A stretch of 64,000 nt of DNA, taken from assembly GCA_037042915.1 (NCBI GenBank), contig CM073204.1, positions 744,001 through 808,000 on the forward strand, in the 5' to 3' direction. The notes beneath the pieces are model-generated. The model saw only the letters and a list, made by a program, of their open reading frames with translations, made no database searches and was not told where the DNA came from. This document shows, one piece after another, positions 24,540 through 38,200 of this stretch. Each line of letters begins with the position of its first letter. Position 1 is the first letter of the stretch. Both the position numbers and the translations under genes were made by a program. Source of the stretch: Auricularia sp. M13. Lineage: Eukaryota; Basidiomycota; Agaricomycetes; Auriculariales; Auriculariaceae.

Positions 24540-25833
24540 TCAATTCATCAAGACTCTCTGGAGGTGGCTGGCCGCTTTGAATACCGCGCTCTTGCCATCC
24601 ACCAGGGAACCCAGCAGGATCTGCAGCTGAATTAGCTCCCTCGACGGCGCCTTGCCATTGACCACCGTGGCCAATGCTTTCATCGAGCTGTTCACCACAC
24701 GAAGAGCATCGAGGGCGACCTGAATGGAGCATCGAAGGCGAACGCAGTGTGATTTAACCCCGTGCTATGTCGACGCGCTGCTGCAAAGCGGCCAGAGAGC
24801 CTGGGTGCCAAGCTGATTTTCTGATGATGAGCGCACGTCGCTCCTCCGTGAAGGCTGTATCCCACGCCTCTGACAGCAGCTCGTGGAGGTTAAGAAGCGC
24901 AGAATGCTGCCTGTCCGCCAGGGAAACTGCTGCAGCCAATTCTGCAGCCAACGCAGTGAAGGACTGCTCTAGGCTCTGGTGAGCCTTTGAGGGCAGCGTA
25001 CGCTCAGCGCAGGAGTACATCGGCTCGATTAATCGCGCGAACACCTCGCAGACGAGAAACCCGGCGTTCAGGCGGCCAGCCTGATCATCTATTCGTTTCG
25101 CCCATGCATCATACGTCTCCTGCGTTCTGTGGCAAGAGTCAACGTTTGATATTAGCGCATAAACAGGATTTACTGCTTACTGAACAATAACGTTGTCCGC
25201 CAGACCATTCAGCTTGCGCATGCCGGATACAACCCGATCAAGGTCGCGGGTAAGGTCCGCGAACCCTTGGGTGTCGCCAGGATACAGCGCGGAAATGTTC
25301 GAGATCATGTTGCTCGAAATGGACAGCGAGAGAGCCAAAGCAGGTGGGGCAGGAGTGCCAAGGGTCTCCCATTCGTACGTGGCGCAGAGATTCACATCGT
25401 CAATGGGCCTGCCGTCGATGGAAGCTCCCTGCACAGCGCGCAGTGCGTGAACGGTGCCGCAATAAGTGGACAACAGAGGCGTCCCACAGAGGAGCTGTTT
25501 ACCCTCGTGCAGAACTGAGACCACGCCCTCTCTGATGAGAAACACAATCACAACCAGCAATACCAGGCACAGGACGAAGAACCGCGCGTCGTTCCATAAG
25601 CTGGAGATAATGTGGCGAGCGTCCATCCAGAGGCTGGAGAGAAAGTAGAGCGCCATAGACTTGATGGTCTTCGCGATTGGTACGAAATAGTCCATGGCTG
25701 AGCGCTGCATGGCGCGCGCGTAGGCAAAGACGAGCAGAATAGCGACGATGATGCCGGCCACGAGCATCTCCATTGGATAAGACATGAGCACGTGGATCGC
25801 GAAGGCGATTGAAGACGACAGAGGCTTCCACAT
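24540..25833 (-). CDS. Multi-exon membrane protein of unknown function
   Basis: Exon with MWKPLSSSIAFAIHVLMSYP at 25,833 (the frame is open further upstream, so the true start may be earlier). There are two clear membrane segments, MLVAGIIVAILLVFAYA (residues ~21-40) and FFVLCLVLLVVIVFLI (~85-101). A soluble part has CGTVHALRAVQG and DDVNLCATYEWETL, then a helical region around LDRVVSGMRKLNGLA. A 54-nt GT-AG intron (about 25,126-25,179) joins in phase to exon 2 (TQETYDAWAKRIDDQAGRLN..., 24,757-25,125). A last frame (VALDALRVVNSSMKALATVV..., to 24,540) continues the helical pattern, but its splice to exon 2 is unclear. The family appears to be fungal-specific. No function is inferred. Confidence 0.65.
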
Positions 25834-28115
25834 GTCGAGCGCGTGGGCGAAAAGGCGGGAGGGGGGATTGGGACGATTGATGAGGCAGACGACTTATGAA
25901 GAGTCGCGTCTCTGAGTGGCACTCACTTGTGGCACAGCTACCTTTGTGTGTTGCCGAGCCCCCCACGTCGTAGTCAACATTGTCTCTGTGCAACGTGTTT
26001 GCCACTGGGTAAGAACTCACCTGTGCCGGAGGTATCCGAAAGCTCGGATCTCCTTTCGATTATCCCGTAGGGAGTCCGCCCGTCCGGCCGTTGCGAAAAA
26101 ATCTGCTTAATCCTACTTTTTCCCCCGGGACAGTCCTGAGGTGCTGCACAGAATGAATGAACCCCTACTGAAGGCATGTTCCCAGTATCTTAAAGGTAGA
26201 ATTTGGGGTAGTCCTTGCCAGTTGGCTGTGGGATGTCAGGCCTTTAAACATTGACAGTGACACTGGCAGTTTGGCAGTCCGGAGCCAATTCGGTGACAAC
26301 GGAGTTGCCGCTTTAGCTAGCGACTGTCATGTCGGAGTAGAACTCGGAAATCGCGAGCATCTCCTTGAGCAGGAGAGAGGGGTCAGCACGCGCAGGGAAA
26401 GCAAGCAATCGGAGCAGAGAAGCCGTCAGAGAGTGTAAAAATGGAGCCGAGCGGAGTACAAGGTACCAACTGTACAAGGTCGTTATTTTGAAGTTCAACA
26501 CAAATGCGCGACGTGCACGCAGGGAGACTTAATAGAACAGTTTGAAATAATCACGAGGCACCAATTACGCATCCCTAGCGAACCAAGGCGCCGCGGAGCG
26601 CGCAGCGCGAAGCGTGTGACTTGTATACTAAAATATGATTCTGATTCGCCCCTTGGCGCGAAACGCAGGTGTGTCGTAGCTCCTAATTCGACAGGAACTA
26701 GCGATGGCCTGCCCACTGCCCTATCTGCGCTGACCGCCAGGCCTCTCGGGTGCACGGAAAGCGTCGTCTACGCAGTGGGATACCGTACACGGGGTACAAA
26801 CGGGTGAGAAACCCGGGAACATCGAAATCGAGCTATATAAACGTCGGGGCTTGCAGCAGGACTAACCTCATATGATCCTCGGCAGGATCATATTCCCACA
26901 CTATCCCCGTCATCTCATCACAGGGAAAACTTCCCTCTTCTCACCGATAATTGGTTTTGGTCCTCAAGGCAAGATTCAGAGTGAATATCAGGATTACTTG
27001 GATTACTGATGTGCATGCTCGGCGGCCGCCGGCTTAAGCCGTGCCAGGTTCTGGCTACCGCCCGCCGCGTCTCAACCTACCTACCACGGTAGAGCAGTGC
27101 AGAAAAGGTTCGAAGCCATGAAGCCATGCGCGGTCCATTAACTCTTGCCCGTGGTTAGCAAGGCAAATTGGCCGCTCGTCTGGCTCACGATGTCGTCTGC
27201 GAGACGCTGACCTGGCCACTTCCTTGACCCAGCCTTTACCGGCGGGCGTCCTCCTGGTGCTACGGCTTCTGCTCTGACACACTCGGGAGTGCATGGGCCT
27301 TGGCTTATCTTCTATTACCCCTCTACTCGTTATGTGGCTCCTACTACTTAACGCTGCTGCTCCGAATACTGGGCTGGATATTCTATCCACCCTGAGCGGA
27401 CAGGGTCGTTCTAAAGCTCGTACTTGATACTATATGCGCCTCACGCGCTCGGACTCATGGCGCGAGAGCTTGACGCGAGCTTCAATGCGTTAGTGTCGGG
27501 CATCCTCCCGATACTTGCCCCGTTCCTGGTCGCGAACCCGCTCCGTTTCTCAGTGAGGCACCTCTAGATGCCACGGAGACCTGTACGCCGGACATCGTGG
27601 TCACTGTGCCGAATCACTCGCGCTCGCAAGCCGCGTCCTCGCGCACCACGGTGAGGCGTACTCCTCATCGTGTGGTGCCCGGCGCGCTACCCCGATTGCG
27701 AGGTCGGCCTTACGACGATATGGACCAGGTCATCCATACCGCCGCTTCTCAGACGCCCATGCAAATATGCTGCAGCGCTGCGTGCCGTGACAGACTGTCC
27801 AAGCGATGTGGACAATTTGTAGGTCCACAATCCGCGCTCGAGCGCAGGTTGTGGATGCCCACGCCAACCATCGGCGTCACGGTGGGTGCCTTTGTACGCC
27901 GCATCAGCAGCTATGAAGAGAGTTGATAAGGACCGCAAGACGGTGTTCGAGGCGTGTGTCGGGTGCGCTGTTTCCCAATGCCTAGCGCCCTCTAGCGCGT
28001 ACAGGATCGTGTGGACCTGTCCCTGCACTGCGCCAGCCCATGTCTAATACGCGCTCTCGGCCTACCTACCTGCTACCGCCGCCCAATATGCGCGCGCGTC
28101 AAGGCGTCGTTTACG
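25834..28115. other. Gene-poor stretch before duplication copy 2
   Basis: The first part (25,834-26,020) may hold the 5-prime exon of the membrane protein gene. There is a perfect 10-bp hairpin at 26,870-26,893 and a TATA-like tatataaa at 26,834-26,841. Two unassigned frames occur (27,055-27,390 minus, 111 codons; 27,597-27,926 plus, 109 codons). Nothing else was recognised. Confidence 0.4.
26870..26893. repeat. Perfect 10-bp inverted repeat
   Basis: atatgatcct, loop cggc, aggatcatat. It lies about 30 bp downstream of a tatataaa sequence. It could be a dyad protein-binding site or a hairpin. No gene start nearby explains it. Confidence 0.6.
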
Positions 28116-28520
28116 GGGCAGAATCTGCGTAGGCCATGAGCGGAACGAGCTAAGCAATTTACGGGGCCGATTTTGTCATGTCGCATGTAAGATCGCCAAG
28201 ACCTGCAACGAACCCTCGCATGCGGCTCTATCACCTATGACAATTGCCGAATAAGCTCTTGCATGTTGCGTACCCCCAAGCCCCGGCCGAGCAATTCTGG
28301 CGGCAAAGTACGAGTAGTACCCATGTATAGAACGTATTTGGGGGTTATGTCGACGAGCTCTAAGAACGTTAAAGGGTCAGATGAAGATGACAAGGTGCAT
28401 GTACAGCAATCGACATGCTAGGCCAGATTGTGCAGAAAAATATCACTATATTTTTTGTTGTGGACAATGTCGAACCCTTGGGAGCCGCTGACTGCCGAGC
28501 ACGGCGCTACGATGCCATTT

Positions 28521-28998
28521 CTACTGCCCCTTTTTGACCAAGGTGATCTCCTTTAGCGCCTTCTTCCTTGCGTCGTCAAGCCTGTCCTCAAGCTGTTTGG
28601 TAAAGTCGGCGTAAGTCATCTAGGGTATGATCAATTCGCGTATATCCTAATGAGCTATTACGCACCTCAACCCCCCTCGCCACGATCAGGTCATTTGGAC
28701 CAATGAGCTCGGGGTTGACGGTCTGACTCTGCCCAGATACATAAGCAGAAGTAGGTGATGGCTGCTCGACGGATCCGCTATTCTGCACTACCATTAATCT
28801 GCGATCCTTGTACAAGAATATCGAATATCCTCGGACCTGTGCAGTATTGTCGGGCACGTACGGAACAACCAAGTGCTGATTGAGCTTGGTCAGCGGAAAC
28901 TCGTATATATGTGTCCTGGGGTCCATGAGTGTGTCGACACGTATACTTGGGTGGGAGTCAAAGTGAAGGAGCAGCCGCAATGTTCCGACGACGGACAA
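28521..28998 (-). CDS. Small two-exon hypothetical protein (dup copy 2)
   Basis: Copy of the gene at 405-882 in the second duplication block. The exon 1 reading frame (start at 28,998) is identical in translation, and the 46-nt intron is conserved. It keeps the tight divergent arrangement with the WD40-like gene starting at 29,043. Function unknown. Confidence 0.55.
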
Positions 28999-29042
28999 AG
29001 GAAGCTTCCCGTTTTCCTACCTGCCTGCCTACCTCCTCCACG

Positions 29043-30422
29043 ATGACGGACCAAACCCTCAAATATACTCGCACGCATTTACTGCGGCAACAACAACCAG
29101 CTGTGACCGCTCTGGCCCTTCAGCCGAACGGGCAGCTCCTTGCTGTATGCCACGAGCCCACGCCAGACCTCAATATAACGCTTTGGAAGCTCGGCGCCTC
29201 CAGCGGAGACATTGTGTTCACGATGAAGCTTCCTTTCCAAGCTACATCAGTGGTTTGGCCCGTTGATGGCCTTGGTGCAGCTTTCTTCGGGCACGGAGAC
29301 GCAATAATGATTATGCTCGCCTGCGAGAAGGTCCGTATGGGCGCCCCCTGCCATTTATTTGCATTTGACTATTATCTTAGAAGAAAGTCAAGATCGCGCT
29401 TGCGGAATTTTGGGGTCAAAACGTACTTGCGGTGGCTTTCCGCAAGGAGCACTACGACCATCGCCTCGCGGTCGCGTCCAGCACTGGAATTATCATTACC
29501 GAGATCACAGGTGGTAAGTTCTGTCGATTTCAGGCGCGACGGCAGATTCAAATTTGGCTTAGGAGGCACTAAATATAAGCATCTGCTGCACATGGAGCAC
29601 CATACAGACGCTGCTCAGCCGGTCGCACTGTCTTGGGACAAGGACGAAGCAGGCGGGAATATTCTATGGGCTGCCTATCACGATGGCTCTGTAATGTGAG
29701 TGCGCTGTAGCATGCTAGATCGTGTGACAGGTGCAGGCTCTGATTGACGACCCTTGTTATAGGCAAAGCAACGCAGATACGGGAAATCGTACTGTGCGGA
29801 TCAGCGCTCAGGGTCGGATGCCTACGTCTGTTTCTATCTTCAAGCTTTGGCCATTGCTCACGCGTCGCTAGAACTTGGGCATCATTTTCGTACAACCGCC
29901 TCGCAGCCATCGACACCTTAAGCCGTCTATTTATGTATGATTTGGCTGTCAATGGTCAGTCCATGCTACTTTCCAAGGATGTCAGCTACGCATGTTTTGC
30001 ACACGGTGGCGCGGCACTCCTCCATGGGAGCGGCGCATCTATAGTTGTGTCCGATGTCCAAGACGGTGATTGCATCGCGAATATTGAGGATACCGGTGAG
30101 GATTTCGAGAGGCCGATAATTTTGATTGTTCTCAATTAGTTTTCAGGACATAGTGGAATCCAGTTTGTTGCTGTACGTGTCAGTCAAGCGATGATTCTGT
30201 ATTAACTATTACTATAGGCAAACGCCCAACCGAGCCCATGGATGGTTTGCACGGCTTCTCACTCGAGCTTCGGCATTGAAGTCACTGTCTGGCAAGTTCT
30301 GGCCGATCAAGGACGCGCCTCTCAAGGTCGGGGCAAGCTCCTTCGCGACCCTGTGAATTGGCTCCGAGTGGTGTCTGTCTGGATTGTTCTTGTCGCTGGA
30401 TGGCTTGTCTTCAAGAAGTAGT
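29043..30422 (+). CDS. WD40-like protein with C-terminal membrane anchor (dup copy 2)
   Basis: Second copy of the gene at 927-2,306, same exon frames, same introns and the same C-terminal VVSVWIVLVAGWLVFKK segment. No difference that changes a reading frame was seen between the copies across this gene, so either could be functional. Confidence 0.6.
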
Positions 30423-30514
30423 CTTATGTATGGAGCAGAACATGCACAGAATATTGGATTAGCATTTCGCTGAGAGACAAGATAACTGGAAGGCAAGATT
30501 ATGAGAAGTTTTCA

Positions 30515-30956
30515 TTCGCGCGCGGTCTTGCGCTCAGTCCTGGCGACCTGATCGTGTGGAATGAAGGCGCTTGAGTGCCCTGGAACATGGTAAGCTCGGT
30601 GCGACAAGCTCGTGCGGCATGGACTGACATTTCCTGGAAAGCTTTGGCGCTGTGTGGCTGGGTCTGCTCTGGCAACGGCAGCGGCTGCCAGTGACGATCC
30701 TGCGCAGGCGGAGGACGGACGGTTATACGGGGCGCATAGAACGGTTTGCGTCGGGCGCGGCGCTCGCGCGGGCCTGGCGGCGTCGCAAGCAGCGTCGGCG
30801 CGGGTGAGCGCCTGTTCCAAGCAACGGGCGCGCTGCCGGGATTTTCCGGCGCGCTCTCAAGCTCCTGCCTTGCGCCCGGACCCACCTCGCAGCCAGGCCG
30901 GGCGCTGCCTCTGGCGCTGCGTGCGCTGCATCTCCCGTTTGGCTCGCGCGCTGGCA
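30515..30956 (-). repeat. rep-A interspersed repeat, inverted copy (dup copy 2)
   Basis: Copy of 2,399-2,840 carried inside the second duplication block, with a handful of substitutions, for example near 30,535 and 30,770. Confidence 0.85.
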
Positions 30957-32314
30957 TTTCCTTCCATTTACACAGTATGACGGCCGCCGACCGCATGTGC
31001 GGCCAGCTTCGCAAGACGGCTGCGCGACGGGCTTGACCAACGAATTCGAGCGCAGAAGACGAAGAACCGCTGTGTCCGTCCGCTGGCTGGTTGCCTACGT
31101 ACACACCATGCGGAATCCTGACGCGTCAAGCACGCATGTCCCCGACGGCTTCCCAGCGTTCAGTCCAAGCAACGGTGGCAGCAACTCGCCCCTTCCCCGC
31201 CCGCCGTTTCTTGGGAATCTCCCCACTTCGGGACCCCACTTCGAGTCCTCCGCCCCCGTGAACAGGACATCATCTACCCAGCCTGATCATTTATGCACGA
31301 ACTGTCGAACTGCAACATGAAGTATGTATCCAAGCTCCAGGATAAGTATCCAAACCTCATCTCACCCGTCTTACCCTTCTGCGCAGCACGCAGCACGTCA
31401 CCTGAACACAAATTCAAAGGAGCCGGTGAGCCGCGCGATGCTCACGCCTGACCAGCGAAGGTGAGCTCGGCGAGGACTCTACCCACGTCGTCAGCGTCCT
31501 TACCTAGACGCGCAACTCAGTCTTCGTCTGGAAAGCGCAGGAGCGAGCGGCGCAGGCCCCTCAAAGCGTCGCCCGCGTTATTCCATGCGGAGGAGACGGC
31601 AGGAGAGATCGCAGCCGCCGCGGCCTGCACGCAGGTCGAAGCAGAAGTCTAGAGGTATGCAATCCCACTCAAATGTTGTCGGGATGCTAACATCGACTTG
31701 AAGCTTGCGACGCACGGCGACCAAATAAGACCAGACGAGTTGGTCCCAATGGGCAGAGTCTCGTGTGCAGGGGCTGGCTTGCGACAGATTGCCCTTGCTT
31801 TTGCATCGACTCTACAGCATCGACACACGGCGCGATACGCGGCGACGCTATCCCGTTTTTCTCTCGGAGGCTAGGCGGCTTCGAGCTGCTCATCAGCCCG
31901 AAAGACGGGGCCTCCGCGCTCGATGTACGTCCTGCTGCTTGTTTTGGGTCTCGTTTCTTACATTCTGCTGTGTGCGGACAGTTTATGCTTTTGCAGTGTC
32001 AAATGCATGTTGCCTTCCAAGTCCCAAAGTCCGGAAGGCAAGTTCTGTGCGCACAGTGGACGAACATTCTGCCATGCTTACACATCGTCCAGTCGCCACC
32101 ACCCCTCTTCATCAACATCTGCATTTATACCGTCCGACTCTGCCCGGGAACGGCGTCCGAGCCGGTTCTGCCACTCCACGACGGGTGCAGCGTGTTGGTG
32201 ATCTATGCCATGAAGCCCTGTGCCAGATGGCCTCGTCAGTACGATAGACCGCGCCGGAGCTCGTCGCGTTGCCCCCCGATTGATAGGTCGAGTCGGCGAT
32301 GCCGCCGCCCGCGT

Positions 32315-34774
32315 CGGGCTCCGCGGCCTGAACTGGTCGATGGCCGTTAAGCCACAGGCCGCGTCGACCCCGCTTTTGACGGTTTCCAGCCCGGCACTGC
32401 ATGAATATCGAAGGCGAAGGGACTACAGCGCGGTCAGGCGGAGAAACCTACTGCGAAGCTCGTCCCGTGTATTGCTGCAGCTGAATGCACGGACGAGGAG
32501 GCGGGCGGGACTGTTCGACGATGGCGCCATTGGAAACGCGGGGGGCGCTGGCTTGATGGACGTCCACGCGGACGCCGGGTTCGACAACCTAAGAATGACC
32601 ACGCCTACGTTGATGGCCACGCCGCTCCTATCATCCACTCCTCTGTCGCCGGCGCCGGCTTCAAGCCCCGCTTCCTGCTGCTGAACCCCCTGGCACCGTC
32701 ATCGCCGAGTCGTACCCGCTGCGCGCTTCGGTCGCCGTGTGGTTTGCCGTCGCTGCGCCTGGAGCAGGAGGGTCGGTCGTGGGCCGACGACGATCACGGT
32801 GAACCTCGAGCTGCTCATCTCGCGTCGTCGCAAAACTCGGGTTTCTAGCATCGCATCAGCGTCAGCGGCGCGCTGCACGGATTCCTCCGCCATCGACTGT
32901 GCCCCAGCATCGCCCCGTTGCTGGAATGCGCGGCTCGGCGAGACTGTTTCTGAGGCCACTGATGACGAGGAGGCCGCTCCCGCCGCCGCTGAGGAGGACG
33001 CAAACGACGCTGCTGACCAGGACGGCTCGTTCGACCTGTCGGCGTCATCGTCGCTGGCCGTCTCTACTGGCGCAGACCAGGAAGATACCCCCGTCAGCAC
33101 CGGTGCATCGTCACCTTTGACGCGCGAGAATCTCCGCCAGCTGGCTCTCTCGCAGGGCGGCCCGCGCGAGAGCGTGAGCGGGGGCTCGCTCGCGTGGTCC
33201 GCGCACGAGTCTGCGGTCGGCGCGCTCGAGGCGGCGCTGCACAAGCTGTGCACCATGCGCAGCAGCGGGTCTCTTAACTCGCTCTCGCCCGCGCGCTCGC
33301 CCGACCCGAGTCCGCTGCGTGCTGAGTTCGGGCGGCCGTCGGGCGCGAGCACGCCCAGCCCGCTGCGTAGTACCTTTGCGCCCGAGCCTGCGCCCGCTAG
33401 CAACGACGTGTCGCCAACCTTCTCGCAGTTCAGCTTCACGACCGAGAGACCACGACCATGCGCATGCGGAGCAGGTGTCCGACGGCTTGCTGTCGGAGGA
33501 CGGGCGCGACGAGGTGCCATCCGTCTCGCTGCCCAAGCCGAAGCGCAAGTCGTCCAAGGCGCTCGATGTGCCCTCCACGTCACGCCGGCGCGTGTCGCAT
33601 CTCGACGCTCCGATGACTTCCACACCCTCAAGACCGGAGCGCCGCCGCGCCGCATATGGACTCCCCGCGGTCTGCTATCCTTCAGGACAACGAGAGCACG
33701 TCCGACGGTGAGAGCGAGGTCGCGCTGCTCTCGCTTGACCAGATTCTCGGCGAGGTCTTTCCCAGCGCGTCGCCGGAGGTCCACCCCGTATTCTCGGCGA
33801 GGTCTTTCCCAGCGCGTCGCCGGAGGTCCACCCCGTGCCGTCCAGGATGATCAGCGCGTGCCAGCTTCGACTTCGATTTTCATCGCACGAGCGAGGAGGA
33901 GGACCGCTCGCACTGGCGGGACTCGATTCGATTCCCTGGCTCTGAGAGCCGCGACTCGCTGCCCAGTGGAAGTCGCGCGCGCACCAAGAGCGGGAAGTTC
34001 GTGAAGCGCGTGCTGAGCAAGCTGCACCCTCGTCGCGAGGAGGAGCTCGGTATGCCCAGCGGCAGTAAGACCTTCAACGCGAGCACGGTATCGTTGGCGC
34101 CGCACAGCAGCGAGAAGCAGTCGCACACGCGCCGGTCGAGCAAGCCGTCCAATAAGGACTTCAAGACGCAGCGCAGCCGCACGGTGTCGAGCACGCTCTC
34201 CAGGGCGATGACCACGCCCGAGCCTGCCGCCCATGCCGCCGGTACCGCAGGCCGGTCCCTCGTCCGAAACGCGGAGCAGGACGATGTCGCTCTTTTCGTC
34301 GGGCCTGGGCATGCCGGAACGCGAGCACGTGCAGACGAGGTAAGCTACCCATATACTTGCGTAAACGAAGCTCACGCGGGGCAGTTCGGGACACTGGTCG
34401 GCTCTGAGAGTCGGTCGCAGAAGTCGCGTCCAGGCAGCTCGGCGAGCTCTGGCAAGCATGTGCACCATCCGCGTCCTGAGGTCACTGTGGCTTGGACCGA
34501 GCTCATCGAGCCGCACCCCCATCCCCGTGCGCGCTCCTCCTCGCCTTCGCCTACCCGCGCGCGTTCGATGTCCCCAAGACGCCCATCAGGCGACCGCAGG
34601 ATGAGTATCAGCAACGTCGCGAAGGACCAGCCGACGTATGTTGAGCCACACCGCCCGCCGCTGGCTGTGCTCAGCAGCAGCGTGCGCCGGCGGACAATGA
34701 GCGCAGGGACTGTAGATGCTCGTGTGCGTTTGAGCTCATTGTTTTCCTTCACACCCGCTTACGGAATGGAATAG
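32315..34774 (+). pseudogene. Disrupted Ser/Pro-rich disordered protein gene (dup copy 2)
   Basis: Second copy of 4,200-6,661. Here the frame from 32,739 stays open longer, to 34,004, because the indels near 4,977 and 5,172 of copy 1 are absent, but the tandem 47-bp duplication (about 33,743-33,836) is also present. The final 257-residue frame (34,001-34,774) is shared by both copies. Function unknown. Confidence 0.45.
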
Positions 34775-35345
34775 AGGTCGGTGTCGTGGGCTGGCATCCT
34801 GCACACACCTCCTCACAAGCGCGCATGAACGATGTCCGCCTCTGGGCCGCCGCAACCGTCGCCCGTTCAGGAAGAGCATCAGCAACAGCTGATAGCCCAC
34901 CTTCGTTGATGGTCAAGCCGCGCCCACAGCGCGACCGCATTTTGTCGAACTCGTTCATCCATTATCTTGCGCACACGATCGCGTTTGCCGGAGGAAGTGG
35001 GAGGGTCTGTGCGTAGCGCAGCGTCGGGGCTGTCGCTACCGGGCCCCGTAGAGGAGGAGACTGTAAAGGCGAGGCGTGAGAGAGAGAGGGCGAGTTCGGA
35101 CCAGGCTTGTTTCTCTTGTGTCCCGGGTGTCCAAGAAAGGCACACAGTAAATTGGATCTGTACGAAACCTTACGGTATACTCTAAGGATAAGTTCAAAAC
35201 AAAACACATTATATTGTTCTATGCTCGTATCTGCTGCTTGTGTTCCTCTGAAGTGAATTTGTTGCCGCGCCGGTTGGCCCCTTGGACTCGGACTAGTTGT
35301 TCCTGCTCCGCGGTAACTGCGTGTTCCCAACGCTTTCACTAGGCC

Positions 35346-37177
35346 ATGCCTTCGGTGTCATCGCGTACTCTGCACGTTGCGCAGGTCGCATTTGCTGTCA
35401 TATTCTGGTGGGCTCTTCGGCAGCTCTGGCTTTCGTGGTCGCTTATGACAGCTCCTAGCGTCGCTTGCTCGGGCGTGGTACTCGGCTTCGCAGGTCTGAA
35501 ATATGATAATTCCGCCTGAACCATGCTCATAATCCAATAGCACTGAAACCCGTTCTTATTCGCCAACGCGTGCTGCTTGATGCACGGCATGCAGGCTGCG
35601 TTGAGCGTTAAAGGCTATTGCCAGGCGTATATCGAGGTCCATGCGTGTCCCAAGACGAACACCGCGACGAACAGCCCTGCGACGCCCAGGTATCTATAAT
35701 CTGGTCATTTGTAGGCCGTCCTTCCTCTCTGACCCGCGTTTCAGATCTCAGGCTCAATCGCCTGTTCACGCTGGCCGCCGTCATGTTGAATGCATGTTCC
35801 ACATATAAACGCTGACAGTAATGGCTCCCTAACGCCCTTCTTCAACGCAGGTTATCGCCTTGCCAGTCGGCATTATTCTTGATCACGTTGGTCCTCGGTG
35901 GACGTGTCTTCTTGGGAGCAACGATATTTGCCTTGGGCAACATTGCATTCGGATTCGGTCAAGAGGGTCCAGGTTCGTGAACGGTCTTATACGACTTCAT
36001 GGGTTTGTCTGACTTGAACCAGTGGATATGTATCTCACGTGTGCGCCTTACTCGCTGCAAGCTGCCGCTGACTCGGTGAAAGCGGTTTCATCGCGATGGC
36101 CATTGGTGGCCCTCCCATTTATATGTCGGCACTTCACCTGTCAAATGCACGACTCGCTCGGGGTTCGTCATGAGCCTGATTACAAGCTCTTTCGACGTGT
36201 CCAGCGTACCATTTCTGGGCCTTTATTGGCTTGACTCCTGGTGCGTACTTTTCCGCTGGCTCCGATTGTACACTAGAATCAAAATATCGCAAGCTTGATG
36301 GAGCCCTACCCATAAGGATATTCGTGTGGGCATGCACGGTCATTCCTGCTCTGTACGCGGCCTGCTAGTGACTCGAATCACCTATTGACGGAACACCCAG
36401 GATCGCCTTAGAACTGTCCACCATTGGACCTATGCATTCATATTCTTTGGACGAGTTCGAATCCGTTGACGTTGGGCAAGACCCGCCGACGCATGGAGTC
36501 CTTGTGGCCCATGAGGTGTATATGCATTCGGAGGTCAACTTCGAGGAGTCCGAGATCGTCTCACTCGTGCGGTCGCTATCTCCGTCTCCTCCTCCTTCTC
36601 TCGCCCGCAAGGAGTCCAGTCCTGTGCATGATCCCGTCCAGGGTGTGCTGGTCGGCCGTAGGCTTCGCGAACAGGTCACGGGCCGCTGGTTTACGTGGGT
36701 ACACCTTCGTCTTTCTCTTGTGATATTAATGCAACCACCAGTGCTATCAGCTTATTCCTTTGCATCCACGCGTAAGCTCCCGTGAGGAACCCGAAGCACC
36801 ATACTGATGAGGCTTGCAGTGCGCGTATCAACTACATCCAGACCGTGCAGTCGCAACTTGTCTGGTATATCGCTCCTCAGCCAGCCCAGGCTCTCGGAGT
36901 CCTTTGCCATCCTGTGGCTGGCCGCTCGCGGCAACTATACGCCGCGCGGCGGCCGATGTGCTGGCGGTCACGGTGCCGGCGCTGGAGGGTGGTAGAGGTG
37001 AACATTGTGCTGTTCCGACTTGCAACCGCGGTCGACGCGGATGCGGCTGTCAGAATGTGGCTGCCGCCGCTCAAGGCGCTCTCCTCCCGCACATGGCTTA
37101 CTGCCAGCTGCAAGCACTGTGCTACGTCGCGCTGCACGGCCATTCCCCTGCTGCTGTGTTCGTCCTTAAAGTACTGA
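35346..37177 (+). CDS. FMP42/SLC43-like MFS transporter, frames disturbed (dup copy 2)
   Basis: Copy of the gene at 7,235-9,066. It differs by a few single-base changes, for example one extra C near 35,733 and different C/G counts near 36,920-36,950, which alter the frames at the C-terminal end. Which copy, if either, encodes a working transporter cannot be decided from the sequence. Confidence 0.55.
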
Positions 37178-38200
37178 TTCCTCTTTACTGAACTTGTAAC
37201 GGCGAGGTTATTCCAGTATAGAACTTGTTCCTTGTGGCCGATATCTGATATACATGTGATCTGAACTAAAACGTGCTCACTGGTTCGGTTCGAGCAGAGC
37301 ATATTGGAGAGGATGCGTGCGGACAGGACAAGGACCACGGGCCATAAGCTGGTTATGATGTCAAGCAAGAGCAGGCGCGTTCGAGTGGGATGTGCGCAGG
37401 ACGTGCCGCGCCTGCATAATCCGTCAGACGAACCATATCCTGCGACCGAACGTCAGCACGCAAGTAAGGCATGATTATCGAACACGTGCATACACCAGCA
37501 CGCCGGTGAGGGCGAGCGCTCGTTTGGGGACGCGCTCGAGCACGCACCGACCGTGAGCATCGTTGAGCGGAGCCAGGATCGCACCCATCATCGAATGCGA
37601 CCATTGTTCGATAGCCACACCCGCCTTGCCTTATATCGGCTGTATGCAAATTGCAGCGTCCGGCAATGCATATCGCGAGCGAGGGCTAGCGTTCGTAGCG
37701 CGGTCTGCTATATAAACAAACACGTAACCTGGACGGGTAAAAAAGGATTGTAGCGTCCAGCGAGCAGGGCACGGACGACGGCGACAAGATAGGCCACGAC
37801 TTCGTTGTTATGGTGCCGACGCGGTCCAGAAGATGCTGGAGGTCAGGATCAGCAGCATATAGCCGCAGATACATGGCATGCAAACGCACGAATGCTGCAT
37901 TTACGGGTGATAGTGAGCAAGACGACTTGAATGGTATTGTGAATCGGTAGGCGTATCATCGTCTCGTTGTCCTCGATAGTCGGTCGTGCCGCACGGGATC
38001 GCGCGCCAGCCAGCAATATCGTATGATAAGGCTATAAGAGCAGCCAGATGTCAAGTAGAGAAAGGGTTTCTTTCTCCTCGGCCATCGGTCGTCTAACTCG
38101 AGAGCGGAAGCGCCGCCGAGCCAGTGCGAGGCTCGAATCCATGCATCACGTTACGCTGTGCTAGCAAGCGTTTAGCAGACGACTCGCGCAATAAGACCGC

